A DNA stretch of 64,000 bases from an uncultured Clostridia bacterium (GTDB lineage: Bacteria > Bacillota > Clostridia > Oscillospirales > Acutalibacteraceae): contig CAJFTS010000039.1 of assembly GCA_904420015.1 (NCBI GenBank), positions 1-64,000 of the forward strand. Reading direction: 5' to 3'. This document shows positions 1 through 8,257 of this stretch, in pieces (position 1 is the first letter of the stretch; the number at the start of each line of letters is the position of its first letter). The notes beneath the pieces are model-generated. The model was not told the DNA's origin. It worked only from the letters and a program-made list of their open reading frames with translations, and ran no database searches. The position numbers and the translations under genes were made by a program.

Positions 1-1
1 A

Positions 2-265
2 GCCCGGAAAGCTGCCCAAGCCAAGGCGGAAGAGGAAGCCCAGAAGGCTGCCCAAGCGAAGGCGGAGGAAGAGTCCCGGAAGGCTGCCCAAGCGAAGGCG
101 GAGGAAGAGGCCCGGAAGGCTGCCCAAGCGAAGGCGGAAGAGGAAGCCCGGAAAGCTGCCCAAGCCAAGGCGGAAGAGGAAGCCCGGAAAGCTGCCCAAG
201 CCAAGGCGGAAGAGGAAGCCCAGAAGGCTGCCCAAGCGAAGGCGGAGGAAGAGGCCCGGAAGGCC
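2..265. repeat. 36-bp in-frame tandem repeat
   Basis: Seven full 36-bp units (starting at 2, 38, 74, 110, 146, 182 and 218) and a partial eighth encode the helical repeat of the FHA protein. Units at 2, 146 and 182 are identical, and bases 1-73 recur exactly at 181-253, so a two-unit block has been duplicated recently. The array continues beyond the left edge. Confidence 0.95.
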
Positions 266-574
266 GCCCAGGAGAAGAAAACGGCCCGCTTGCTGTGCAA
301 ACGGACGGGAGAAACCATCGTGCTGGATCGACCGGTGTTTCGCATCGGGAAAAAGGCCGAAGCGGTGGATTACTGTATTGCGGATAATCCTTCCGTCAGC
401 CGCCATCATGCGGACATTGTGACAAAAGACGGCCATTGCTTTCTGATTGACCAAAATTCCCTTAACAAAACCTACATCAATGGAAAGGCGGTGCAGCCCG
501 GCCGGGAGATTGCCCTGCAATCTTCCGATCAGATCTATCTGGCAAACGAGTTGTTTACCTTTCTTTTTGATTAG
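2..574 (+). CDS. FHA-domain protein with N-terminal 12-residue Ala/Glu/Lys repeats (5' partial)
   Basis: The frame is open from the left edge of the window, so the true start lies outside and 190 residues are visible. Residues 1-84 are seven tandem copies of a 12-residue unit (ARKAAQAKAEEE and close variants) plus the start of an eighth, predicted as a long charged helix. An FHA domain of about 90 residues follows, with the hallmark SVSRHHA and a later N-x-x-N-x-T-Y-I-N-G loop (N-K-T where N-G-T is usual). FHA domains bind phosphothreonine, so this is probably a reader of the kinase encoded at 1501. The next gene begins 57 nt downstream behind a good ribosome-binding site, suggesting one operon. 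What lies upstream (a membrane anchor, or an EssC-like ATPase gene) cannot be seen. Domain assignment is firm; the cellular role is inferred from the neighbours. Confidence 0.85.
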   Translation, partial: ARKAAQAKAEEEAQKAAQAKAEEESRKAAQAKAEEEARKAAQAKAEEEARKAAQAKAEEEARKAAQAKAEEEAQKAAQAKAEEEARKAAQEKKTARLLCKRTGETIVLDRPVFRIGKKAEAVDYCIADNPSVSRHHADIVTKDGHCFLIDQNSLNKTYINGKAVQPGREIALQSSDQIYLANELFTFLFD

Positions 575-631
575 TCCGGTTTGCATTTCAGCAAAACCGG
601 GAGCAGCATGGAATAATAAGGAGGAAAAAAC

Positions 632-1360
632 ATGTTTAGTGGATTGAGTAGCTATTACAGCGCCCAAAGTATTCTTCAGGTCGCCACCACCGTTTGCTGG
701 GTACTGGCGATTGCCGGTGCCGTCGTTCTCTTCTTTCTCTTTCTTTCCCCGCGAAACGAAGGAAAATTCCGCGGCTTTCTCGGTTGGGTGTACGAATTTC
801 TCCATTTCCGTAAGCTTCTTTTGGAAACCCTTCTGCGTATCCTTTACATGGCTGCGGCCATCTTCCTGGTGCTGTACGGCTTCCTTTACATTTTTGTCGG
901 CTTAAGTAATTTTGGACTGAATTTGCTCACTGGACTTGGAATCGCCGTGGTCGGCAATGTGCTGTTGCGGCTCTCCTTTGAGTTTATTATGCTGCTCGTT
1001 ACCATTTGCCGCAATGTCAGCGAAATCAACCGGAAGATGGGAGGAAGCGCTTCGAGCCCCGTCCCTCCTTTACAGCCGGAGAAGAAGCCGGCGTCTCCTG
1101 TGCAGCCGCAGGCGGCGCCCAAGGCCCAGCCCAATCCCGTCCAAAACGCCCCGTCCCAGGCGCCCGCACAGCCGCAAGGGCCTGCTGCCAACCAGAGCCG
1201 GACGGGTCAAACCCCTCCTTCCGGCGTATTTGTTCCGCCGGTGCAAGGGGAACCGAACGCCAAGGGCGGCGCGGTGGTATTCTGCCGTAACTGCGGGAAG
1301 CAATTCCGTGCGGAAAACGAGGTTTGCCCCTTCTGCGGCACCAAACGCAAGCAGGGCTGA
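632..1360 (+). CDS. Membrane protein with C-terminal zinc ribbon
   Basis: 242 residues. Three hydrophobic segments at about residues 14-38, 65-90 and 95-120 form a small membrane domain. A Pro/Gln/Ala-rich low-complexity linker (about 145-205) leads to a C-terminal zinc ribbon with two CxxC knuckles (CRNC and CPFC, spacing about 12). The start is set by AAGGAGG about 9 nt upstream of ATG 632. It lies between the FHA protein and the kinase in a same-strand run. Zinc ribbons of this type recur in four membrane proteins of this window (here, 3750, 8254 and 26259), hinting at a shared assembly interface. I do not recognise a named family for the membrane domain; a DUF4282-like fold is possible but not established. 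Confidence 0.75.
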   Translation: MFSGLSSYYSAQSILQVATTVCWVLAIAGAVVLFFLFLSPRNEGKFRGFLGWVYEFLHFRKLLLETLLRILYMAAAIFLVLYGFLYIFVGLSNFGLNLLTGLGIAVVGNVLLRLSFEFIMLLVTICRNVSEINRKMGGSASSPVPPLQPEKKPASPVQPQAAPKAQPNPVQNAPSQAPAQPQGPAANQSRTGQTPPSGVFVPPVQGEPNAKGGAVVFCRNCGKQFRAENEVCPFCGTKRKQG

Positions 1361-1500
1361 CCCGCAGCGACGCAGGCCGGTCGTGACCAGAAGCGGTAGG
1401 GGGCAAAACCGCCCTTTTGCCGCAGGCGGTTTGAAAGGCGCGGCGGTTGCCGCCTGTTTTGCGGCGCAGGGGATTTCTTTGGAAGGGAGAGGATGGATGC
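1361..1500. other. Intergenic spacer with hairpins
   Basis: A 140-nt gap with no gene. It contains the small hairpin GGCAAAA/TTTTGCC at 1402-1421 and a GC-rich imperfect stem after it. The first hairpin resembles one at 9621-9639 in inverted orientation. Confidence 0.5.
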
Positions 1501-3561
1501 ATGCTCCAGCGCGGCGACATTTTGGATGACATCTATCAAATCATCGGTGAGATCGGTTCCGGCGGGACCGGTATCATTTATAAGGCTTATCATCTCCGTC
1601 TCAAACGGTATGTGGTGGTCAAAAAGATCAAGGATGAGGTTGCGGCACGCGTGCAGGGACGGGCGGAGGCGGACATCCTCAAACGTCTCAAGCATGCCTA
1701 TCTGCCGCAGGTATACGATTTTCTTGAAATCGACGGCGGCAGCTATACCGTCATCGACTTTATCGAGGGACAGTCGCTGGATTATTACATCAAAAACGGA
1801 TACCGCATCGAGCAAAAGCAGATTATCCTTTGGGCCCGCCAGCTGTGTCAGGCGTTGGTCCACCTGCACGGGCTGACTCCCCCTATTATTCACAGCGACA
1901 TCAAACCTCAGAATATCATGATTACGCCCCAGGGGGATGTGTGTCTCATCGACTTCAACGTTTCTCTGGACGGGCGGGAGAGCAGCCAGATCAGCGGCTT
2001 GAGCGCGGGGTATGCCCCGCCTGAGCAGTACCTCAATCAAACGCCCCTTCCCGCCGGCAATGAGACCGGTTCGACCTACCGGTTCCGGATGCAGTCTCCT
2101 CTGGATGCGCGCTCGGATATCTACAGCCTCGGCGCCACCCTGTACCATTTGCTTTCCGGGGTAAAGCCGGAGAAATCCACCGGCCCGGTCACCCCCTTGA
2201 GCCGGCGAGGCGTTCCCTACAGCCAGGCGCTTGTGGATGTAATCGAGAAGATGATGCAGCCGGATCCAAACCTGCGGTATCCGACGGCTCAGGCTCTTTT
2301 GCAGGTGTTTGAAAATCTGCGCACGCTGGATAAGGCTTATATCCGCCACCAGAGGGCGAAGCATCTGACGACCGTCCTGTTTGCCGTGCTGCTGACCGGT
2401 TCCCTGGTTCTCTCCGCCTTCGGCTATCATCAGATGGGGGTAGAAGCACAGACAAAGTATCAGCAGCTTTTGCTGCAGGGGGAAGCGGCGGCGGACGGCG
2501 GGAATTATGAGCAGGCCATCACTCTCTATGACCAGGCGATCAGCCTGTTTGGCAGCAGGCTCCCCGCCTATTACCAGAAACTGCTTGCCTATGAGCGGCA
2601 GGAGGAATACCAGGCCTGTATCCAGTATGGGAAAGCGATCCTGACCAATCCCGGCCTACAGGAGGAGATGGAGCGCGATCCCGAGGGCGCGGCCAACGTT
2701 TATTTTATGATCGGCAACGCCTGGTTTGAACAGGAAAATTACATAAACGCCGTCGAGTATTACAAGGAGGCGGTGGCCCGCAGCAGCCAAAATCCCGATT
2801 TTTACCGGGATTATGCCATCGCCTTGGCCCGGATGCAGCAAACTGAGCAGGCAAACGAGGTGCTGCAGGAAGCGGTTGCCTGCGGCTTGGATACCGATTC
2901 GGTGACGCTGGTGCAGGCGGAGCTGGATCTGGCGGACGGCCAGTGGCAGACGGCGGCCCAGGGCTTTTATGAAGCGATTCGGGCGACAAGCGACGAGACG
3001 CTGCGCCAGCGTGGGTATTTGCTCTGCGCCCGCGCCTACCGGCTGGGCGGCGACCCGGATGGGGAAATCGCGGTTCTGGAAGAGGCCAGAAGGATTGTCG
3101 CGCCGGAAAAAAACGGACCGGTGCTTTCCGCGCTGGCCAGCGCTTATATGCGCCGGGCGCAGACCGAAGGCGGCGACCGGCAGGCGGATGCGGAAAAGGC
3201 GCTGGAATGCTTTGAGCTGCTCGGCAGCCAGGGGAACCAGACCCCTACCGTACAGCTGAATACAGCGGCCCTTTATCAGATGCTTGGAGAGTACGGGAAA
3301 GCCGAGGAGCTCTTGCTCGCGCTGCAAACGCAGCTGCCGGAGGATTACCGGCCTTATATGCGGTTGGCGATTCTGTACGGCGTTGAGGAGAACGAGAAGG
3401 AAGAAGGCCAGCGGGATTACACCCGGGCGGTGGAAAATTACGAGAAGGCGGTGGCCTATTACCAGAAGGCCAAAAACGAAGGAATCAGCGACGGGGATAT
3501 GCAGGTGCTGGAAGACATGATGCAGCAGATCATCGACGGCGGCTGGCTCTACCAGCGGTAA
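1501..3561 (+). CDS. Membrane Ser/Thr protein kinase with C-terminal TPR repeats
   Basis: 686 residues from ATG 1501, preceded by GGGAGAGG; an in-frame upstream ATG at 1447 lacks a ribosome-binding site. The kinase domain spans about residues 12-275: glycine loop GEIGSGGTG, ATP-binding Lys41, catalytic loop H131-S-D133 with K135 and N138, and metal-binding D151-F-N (HSD and DFN replace HRD and DFG), then APPEQY in the activation/P+1 region. One membrane segment at about 288-312 is followed by several TPR-like helix pairs up to the C-terminus. Catalytic residues are kept, so activity is likely. Family knowledge: Hanks-type kinases phosphorylate Thr read by FHA domains. Here an FHA protein lies upstream, and a protein with a repeated Thr motif lies just downstream (3750). 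The TPR part may sense or scaffold. Confidence 0.9.
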   Translation: MLQRGDILDDIYQIIGEIGSGGTGIIYKAYHLRLKRYVVVKKIKDEVAARVQGRAEADILKRLKHAYLPQVYDFLEIDGGSYTVIDFIEGQSLDYYIKNGYRIEQKQIILWARQLCQALVHLHGLTPPIIHSDIKPQNIMITPQGDVCLIDFNVSLDGRESSQISGLSAGYAPPEQYLNQTPLPAGNETGSTYRFRMQSPLDARSDIYSLGATLYHLLSGVKPEKSTGPVTPLSRRGVPYSQALVDVIEKMMQPDPNLRYPTAQALLQVFENLRTLDKAYIRHQRAKHLTTVLFAVLLTGSLVLSAFGYHQMGVEAQTKYQQLLLQGEAAADGGNYEQAITLYDQAISLFGSRLPAYYQKLLAYERQEEYQACIQYGKAILTNPGLQEEMERDPEGAANVYFMIGNAWFEQENYINAVEYYKEAVARSSQNPDFYRDYAIALARMQQTEQANEVLQEAVACGLDTDSVTLVQAELDLADGQWQTAAQGFYEAIRATSDETLRQRGYLLCARAYRLGGDPDGEIAVLEEARRIVAPEKNGPVLSALASAYMRRAQTEGGDRQADAEKALECFELLGSQGNQTPTVQLNTAALYQMLGEYGKAEELLLALQTQLPEDYRPYMRLAILYGVEENEKEEGQRDYTRAVENYEKAVAYYQKAKNEGISDGDMQVLEDMMQQIIDGGWLYQR

Positions 3562-3575
3562 AGGAGGGGATTGCC

Positions 3576-3737
3576 ATGACCTTGGGAACCATTTTGTTTT
3601 ACGGAGGGTTTCTCCTTTTCGGCGTTTTCTTGATCGCTTTGATCGTCACAAAGGCTGTCCTCGCGTCAAAGGGGAAGAAGTTGAAGGCGCGGTTTGACGC
3701 GGAATACGGCGTGCCGGATGACAAACATGGAAGGTGA
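3576..3737 (+). CDS. Small single-pass membrane protein
   Basis: A 53-residue frame from ATG 3576 (AAAGGAGGGG nearby) to TGA 3735. It has one hydrophobic helix (about residues 5-28) followed by a Lys/Arg-rich cytoplasmic-looking tail. It sits 14 nt after the kinase stop and 12 nt before the next start, so it is probably translated within the operon. I recognise no family. It could be a small partner of the kinase or of the receptor-like protein; that is inference from position only. Confidence 0.6.
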   Translation: MTLGTILFYGGFLLFGVFLIALIVTKAVLASKGKKLKARFDAEYGVPDDKHGR

Positions 3738-3749
3738 GGAGGAGAGATT

Positions 3750-5939
3750 TTGAAGTATTGTATGCGATGCGGCGGCGCAAATGAGGATGACGCCCGGTAT
3801 TGCGTCTCCTGCGGGAATGAGCTGGGGCAGCCGCCGGTGAAGGAAACCCAGCCGGAGGAAGATGGGACGGTGCTGCTGGGCCAGCCGCCGGTGAAGGAAA
3901 CCCAGCCGGAGAAAGATGGGACGGTGCTGTTGGGCCAGCCGCCGGTGAAGGAAACCCAGCCGGAGGAAGATGGAACGGTACTGCTGGGGCAGCCGCCGGT
4001 GAAGGAAACCCAGCCGAAGGAGGACGGAACGGTGCTGCTGGGGCAGCCTCCGGTGAAGGAGAGCCGGCCGGAGAAAGATGGGACGGTGCTGTTGGGCCAG
4101 CCGCCGGTGAAGGAAACCCAGCCGGAGGAAGATGGAACGGTGCTGCTGGGGCAGCCGCCGGTGAAGGAGAGCCGGCCTAAGGAGGACGGAACGGTACTGT
4201 TGGGCCAGCCTCCGGTGAAGGAGGCCCGGCCTAAGGAGGACGGAACGGTACTGCTGGGGCAGCCTCCGGTGAAGGAAACCCAGCGGCAAGCATCGGAGCA
4301 GCAGCGCTCCGTCCAAGAAGGCACCGCCACCGAATGCCTTTTCGAGGAACCGGCGAAGGAAGAATCCTCCCAGGCATACCCGCCTCCCATCAAACAGGGG
4401 CCGCTTGATGTAAAGGAAGAGGCGCCGGCCACCTTCCAGCCCAAAGAGAACACGGACGGGCCGAAGGAAGGGAAAAAGAAACGGCGCGGCCTGCTCATCA
4501 CCCTCATCTGTGTGGGGGTGGTGGCCCTGCTGGGAGTGCTGACGGTGGTTTTCTTCTGGATGGGAGCGACTCCCTCCGCATCCCCGCTGCAGGAAGCGTT
4601 GCAGCTGGGCGAAAAGTATATGGACGACCTCAACTATGAAAACGCGGTCGCCGCCTATTCGGAGGCGATCGAAATCGATCCGATGAATACCGATGCTTAT
4701 CTGGGCCTGGCCCAATCGTATATGGGCGCCGAGCAATACGACGAGGCGGAAGCCTCCTATCAGCAGTTATTGGAGCTGGATGCCGCCAACGCCCAGGCCT
4801 ACCGGGAGTTGGCGGAGCTGTACATCCGTTTGGATAAGCTTCAGGAGGCGAAGCAGCTGCTTGAGGCCGCCATCCAAGCCGTCGACGACCCGGATATTGA
4901 GGAGCTTTATCAGGAGACGACGCCGAAAGCGCCGGCCTTTTCGCTTCAGCCCGGGTCTTACGACCAGCGCCAGGAGGTTTCGATTCTCCCCGATCAGGAT
5001 ACCCATGTGATCCACTATACCACCGACGGGTCGAAGCCTACCGAGGATTCTCCCGTTTTCCAGGAGCCGATTATTCTCAAAAACGGGGAAACGACCATAA
5101 AGGCCGTTGCGGTGAGCAGCCGCGGCTATGTCAGCGATCTCTCTTCGGCCGCCTATACCATCACGGTGGAGCAGGTGGAGATTACCTTTGAGGATGCGGC
5201 GGTGGAACGGGCCGTGCGCGATACCCTCCAAATCGGTTACGGGCCTCTCTATAACGAGGATGTCGAACAGATTACCGAGCTTTCTATTGTGGGCGGCAGC
5301 AGCCTGGAGCCCGGTGAAACGGTGGTCTTTACCCAGGACAGCTATACCATTCAGTCGAGCTATTGGGAACGGTCCAGCCTGGGCCAGGTCGCCACCTTGA
5401 ACGATCTGAAGTATATGCCCTTCCTGCGCCGTTTGCATCTGGCGTTTCAGGAGTCGACGGATATCAGCGGGATCGCGTCGGCCGCCCGGCTTGAGGAGCT
5501 TTCCCTGATTCATGTGGGGCTGACCGATCTATCGCCGGTTTCCGGCCTCACCGGCCTCAAAAAGCTGTGCGTCGGCTGGAACCAGGTTTCCGACCTAAGC
5601 CCGGTGGCGAATCTCACCTCCTTGGTCAGCTTGGGTGTGTGGAACAATTCCATCACCGACCTTACGCCGGTGCAAAACCTCAAGGCCCTGACCTATTTGG
5701 ATTTTTCCGCCAACCAGGTTTCCGACATTTCCCCGGTGGCGAATCTCGACGGCCTTTGCGACCTTTGGATGTATCAAAACCAGGTCTCCGATTTCCAGCC
5801 GCTGGAGGGTCTGATGCAGCTTCGTGTGCTGATGATCCGGGACAATCCCATATCCGACAAAACTTCCCTGCAAAAGGTGTTCCCTCGTCTGGGACGCACC
5901 GATGTGGACGTAATTGACAGAGGAGGGGAGACGGCATGA
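3750..5939 (+). CDS. Receptor-like membrane protein: zinc ribbon, Thr-repeat array, TM, TPR, CHB_HEX-like and LRR domains
   Basis: 729 residues from TTG 3750, with AGGAGGAG just upstream. Order: N-terminal zinc ribbon (Cys4, 7, 18, 21); eight full and one partial copies of an 18-residue repeat (GQPPVKETQPEEDGTVLL type, residues 26-178); an acidic/basic linker; one membrane helix (about 246-270); TPR repeats (about 280-375); an Ig-like chitobiase/hexosaminidase C-terminal-type domain (about 397-470, motif HYTTDGSKPT); and internalin-like 22-residue leucine-rich repeats (about 549-715, ...LSPVANLTSL...). The repeat array should be cytoplasmic and the TPR/LRR part outside. Each repeat presents an acidic-G-T-V-L-L motif, a plausible kinase substrate and FHA ligand. 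The stop overlaps the next start (ATGA). The combination suggests an extracellular sensor wired to phospho-Thr signalling. Confidence 0.8.
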   Translation: MKYCMRCGGANEDDARYCVSCGNELGQPPVKETQPEEDGTVLLGQPPVKETQPEKDGTVLLGQPPVKETQPEEDGTVLLGQPPVKETQPKEDGTVLLGQPPVKESRPEKDGTVLLGQPPVKETQPEEDGTVLLGQPPVKESRPKEDGTVLLGQPPVKEARPKEDGTVLLGQPPVKETQRQASEQQRSVQEGTATECLFEEPAKEESSQAYPPPIKQGPLDVKEEAPATFQPKENTDGPKEGKKKRRGLLITLICVGVVALLGVLTVVFFWMGATPSASPLQEALQLGEKYMDDLNYENAVAAYSEAIEIDPMNTDAYLGLAQSYMGAEQYDEAEASYQQLLELDAANAQAYRELAELYIRLDKLQEAKQLLEAAIQAVDDPDIEELYQETTPKAPAFSLQPGSYDQRQEVSILPDQDTHVIHYTTDGSKPTEDSPVFQEPIILKNGETTIKAVAVSSRGYVSDLSSAAYTITVEQVEITFEDAAVERAVRDTLQIGYGPLYNEDVEQITELSIVGGSSLEPGETVVFTQDSYTIQSSYWERSSLGQVATLNDLKYMPFLRRLHLAFQESTDISGIASAARLEELSLIHVGLTDLSPVSGLTGLKKLCVGWNQVSDLSPVANLTSLVSLGVWNNSITDLTPVQNLKALTYLDFSANQVSDISPVANLDGLCDLWMYQNQVSDFQPLEGLMQLRVLMIRDNPISDKTSLQKVFPRLGRTDVDVIDRGGETA
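3825..4283. repeat. 54-bp in-frame tandem repeat (18-residue unit)
   Basis: Eight complete 54-bp units from 3825 to 4256 and a 27-nt partial ninth encode GQPPVKE-TQPEED-GTVLL units. Variation is limited to the middle hexamer (TQPEED, TQPEKD, TQPKED, SRPEKD, SRPKED, ARPKED), while GQPPVKE and DGTVLL are kept in every full copy. Confidence 0.95.
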
Positions 5940-8257
5940 GCCTGATGCAATGGATTTTGGTCGGCGTGGGAGGCGTCCTGTTTTTAGCGGGCGCCGTCCT
6001 TGAGCTGATCGGCTTTCTCAAAAAGAAGCCGCTGGTGGTGTGGAAGATCCTTCCCGCCGCGGCGGCGGTTGTCGGCCTGGTGCTGGCGATTACCACCTAT
6101 GTCGGCTTTATCGGGAACGAACAGCTGACCTTACGGGAAAATTATGTGGCAAGCCGGCTCATTGAGCTTCAAAGCTACAGCCAGGGCCAGCTGTCGGCCG
6201 AGACCGCCTATTCCCGCAAGCCCAACGTCCAATCCGCCCGGCTGGTGGTTTTGGGCCTGGCGCTGGAGGGGAAATACGACCAGGGCGAGCAGGCGGCCGC
6301 CCGCTATCAACAGGCGTTTGCGGATGAAACCCTCGCCGATTTGCAGACGCTCTGCCAAGACGGCGCGGATGGGAAAAACGTGCGCTCGAACCTGCTGCAG
6401 ATTCACATGCAGCTGAAATCCCAAATGAGCCTCTCGGAATATGACCGGGACAAGGCGGAAAGCATCGTCAACATCCAGATGACGGTATCCACCGGGGAAG
6501 GCAGCCTGAGCAAGGACCTGGAGAATCTAAAGGGGGAAACCGATCCCCTTTCCCTAAAGGCGAGCGCCCAGGGGAATATGTATCAGGGCAACAGCGCGCA
6601 GGCATACGAGCAGCTTGAGCAGGCCGCGTTGAAGGATCCCTCCTTCCCTGCGCGGGCGGCACTGGCGCAGATGGCGGCCGGCGGATACCGCAGCACCATG
6701 GACGATATGGGCAACGTCACCGATTCGGAGCAGGCGGCGCTGCAGCAGCAGGTTTCGGAGAAAAACCGGCAGATTCAGGAGCTGCAGGAGAGAATCGATC
6801 AGCAAAGCGCCGCCAACGAGCAGGAGCGGCAGCGCCTGGAAGAGCAGATTGAAGCGCTGGAAAAGGATGTGGAGAAGCTCTATCGGGAGATAAGCTCGGT
6901 ACCGGTGCGCCGGGCGGTCAACTACATCCTAGCCGAAAATCCGTCCCAGGAAGACCAGCTCGCCTATTATCTGACCCTTGCACAGCTCTATTTCCGCAGC
7001 GGCGACATGGAAAATGCCCGCGCCTATCTCGAGCAGGTGATCGATGCCTCCGTCTCCGGCAGCAGCGGCTATCTGTCGGTGGAGTTTGCAGACCTGATGG
7101 AGGCATATGACAACAGCGTAAAGGGAGTCGATGAGATAGCCGCTAGCCCGGACGAGGACGAGGATGCCGACGGTTCGGCTATAGAGGAAAACAACGATCC
7201 TTCCAAGGCCGCCCTCAAGCTTTTAAACGCCATGTGCCAGTATACCTGCGAAGGGGACGTATACTATACCCAGACTACCGAAGGGATCGACGGCGAGGAC
7301 TTGGTGGAAAGCACCACCTTCTCCGAATTCCTTTTGGAGGTGCTGGCGGACGTGCGCGCCGGTATCCATATCGGTAAGATCGATACCTCCAATTTCCCGG
7401 AGATTTCGGTATCGGTGAACATCTCCCGAAGCAAGAAAGACAAGGGAGCCTACCAGAAGGAAGATTTCAGCATTCTGGAGCAGGGAGTGGAAATCACCGA
7501 TTTTGAACTGGTGGATTCCTCCCAGCAGGAAACGGAAAGCAGCGTTTGCATGGTGTTCGACCACAGCGGAAGCATGGCCGGCAACAATCTCTATCAGGCG
7601 AAAAGGGCGGTCGCCAGCTTTATCCAGTCCGCCGGCGGCAGGATGAAAACCGGATTGGTGGCCTTTGACGACATGGCGGAGATTGTCAGCCCGGTATCCG
7701 GTTCCACCGGTATGGTGCAGCGTGCGGTGGACAGCCTGACCGCCGACGGCGGAACGGATATTTCCAAGGGGCTTTTGGCCGGGATGAACGCCCTGCAGGG
7801 CAGCTCCGGCAACCGCATCCTGATTCTCTTATCGGATGGGGCGGACAACAGCAGCTCTGCCGCCGTTATGGACTCCGTCGTCAATCAGCTGGTCCAGCAG
7901 GGGATTGTCGTCTACGCCGTCGGCTTCGACTTTGCCGATTCCGCCTATCTCAGCGGGATCTGTGAGGCCACGGGCGGCAAATTCCTCCGCTCCGAGAGCT
8001 CGGAGGATCTGGGGAGCGTCTATCAGACCATCGAGAAATACCTGTCTCAGGATTATGTCCTTCGCTTTACCGTCACCGAGGACGCCGCGAACTTTGAAAG
8101 GGAAATGCGGGTGTCCCTCGACGGCGGGGTGTTTGACGAGCGGGATTATTTTGTGGGCGTATCCCCGGATAAGATCAAGCAGGAGGAAACCATCCCCGTG
8201 CAGTCGGATTATTTCCAGCAGACGGGCGGTTCCGGCAGGGAGGAGGACGAGCAATGA
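5936..8257 (+). CDS. Membrane-anchored VWA-domain protein with coiled coil
   Basis: 773 residues. Two N-terminal membrane helices (about 6-25 and 37-58) are followed by a helical repeat region, a strong coiled coil (about 267-322, Gln/Glu-rich heptads), further TPR-like helices, an acidic stretch near 400-415, and a von Willebrand A domain. The MIDAS is complete: D-H-S-G-S near residue 542, the Thr in GGTDISKG, and the Asp in LSDGADN. A beta-rich tail ends the protein. VWA domains bind partners through a metal ion. The gene overlaps both neighbours by 4 nt (ATGA), so it is translationally coupled to the LRR receptor and the zinc-ribbon protein. It probably acts at the cell surface as an adhesin-like or assembly subunit of the same complex. 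Confidence 0.85.
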   Translation: MSLMQWILVGVGGVLFLAGAVLELIGFLKKKPLVVWKILPAAAAVVGLVLAITTYVGFIGNEQLTLRENYVASRLIELQSYSQGQLSAETAYSRKPNVQSARLVVLGLALEGKYDQGEQAAARYQQAFADETLADLQTLCQDGADGKNVRSNLLQIHMQLKSQMSLSEYDRDKAESIVNIQMTVSTGEGSLSKDLENLKGETDPLSLKASAQGNMYQGNSAQAYEQLEQAALKDPSFPARAALAQMAAGGYRSTMDDMGNVTDSEQAALQQQVSEKNRQIQELQERIDQQSAANEQERQRLEEQIEALEKDVEKLYREISSVPVRRAVNYILAENPSQEDQLAYYLTLAQLYFRSGDMENARAYLEQVIDASVSGSSGYLSVEFADLMEAYDNSVKGVDEIAASPDEDEDADGSAIEENNDPSKAALKLLNAMCQYTCEGDVYYTQTTEGIDGEDLVESTTFSEFLLEVLADVRAGIHIGKIDTSNFPEISVSVNISRSKKDKGAYQKEDFSILEQGVEITDFELVDSSQQETESSVCMVFDHSGSMAGNNLYQAKRAVASFIQSAGGRMKTGLVAFDDMAEIVSPVSGSTGMVQRAVDSLTADGGTDISKGLLAGMNALQGSSGNRILILLSDGADNSSSAAVMDSVVNQLVQQGIVVYAVGFDFADSAYLSGICEATGGKFLRSESSEDLGSVYQTIEKYLSQDYVLRFTVTEDAANFEREMRVSLDGGVFDERDYFVGVSPDKIKQEETIPVQSDYFQQTGGSGREEDEQ

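Noticed and set aside
2..265. CRISPR array at the window start
   Set aside because: 36-bp periodicity suggested it, but units abut with no spacers and stay in frame with the FHA domain.
1207..2430. 407-residue minus-strand frame over the kinase gene
   Set aside because: Antisense shadow; the kinase on the plus strand has all motifs.
3666..4736. Minus-strand frames with repeats over the receptor gene
   Set aside because: The repeats reflect the plus-strand 54-bp array; the translations are low-complexity artefacts.
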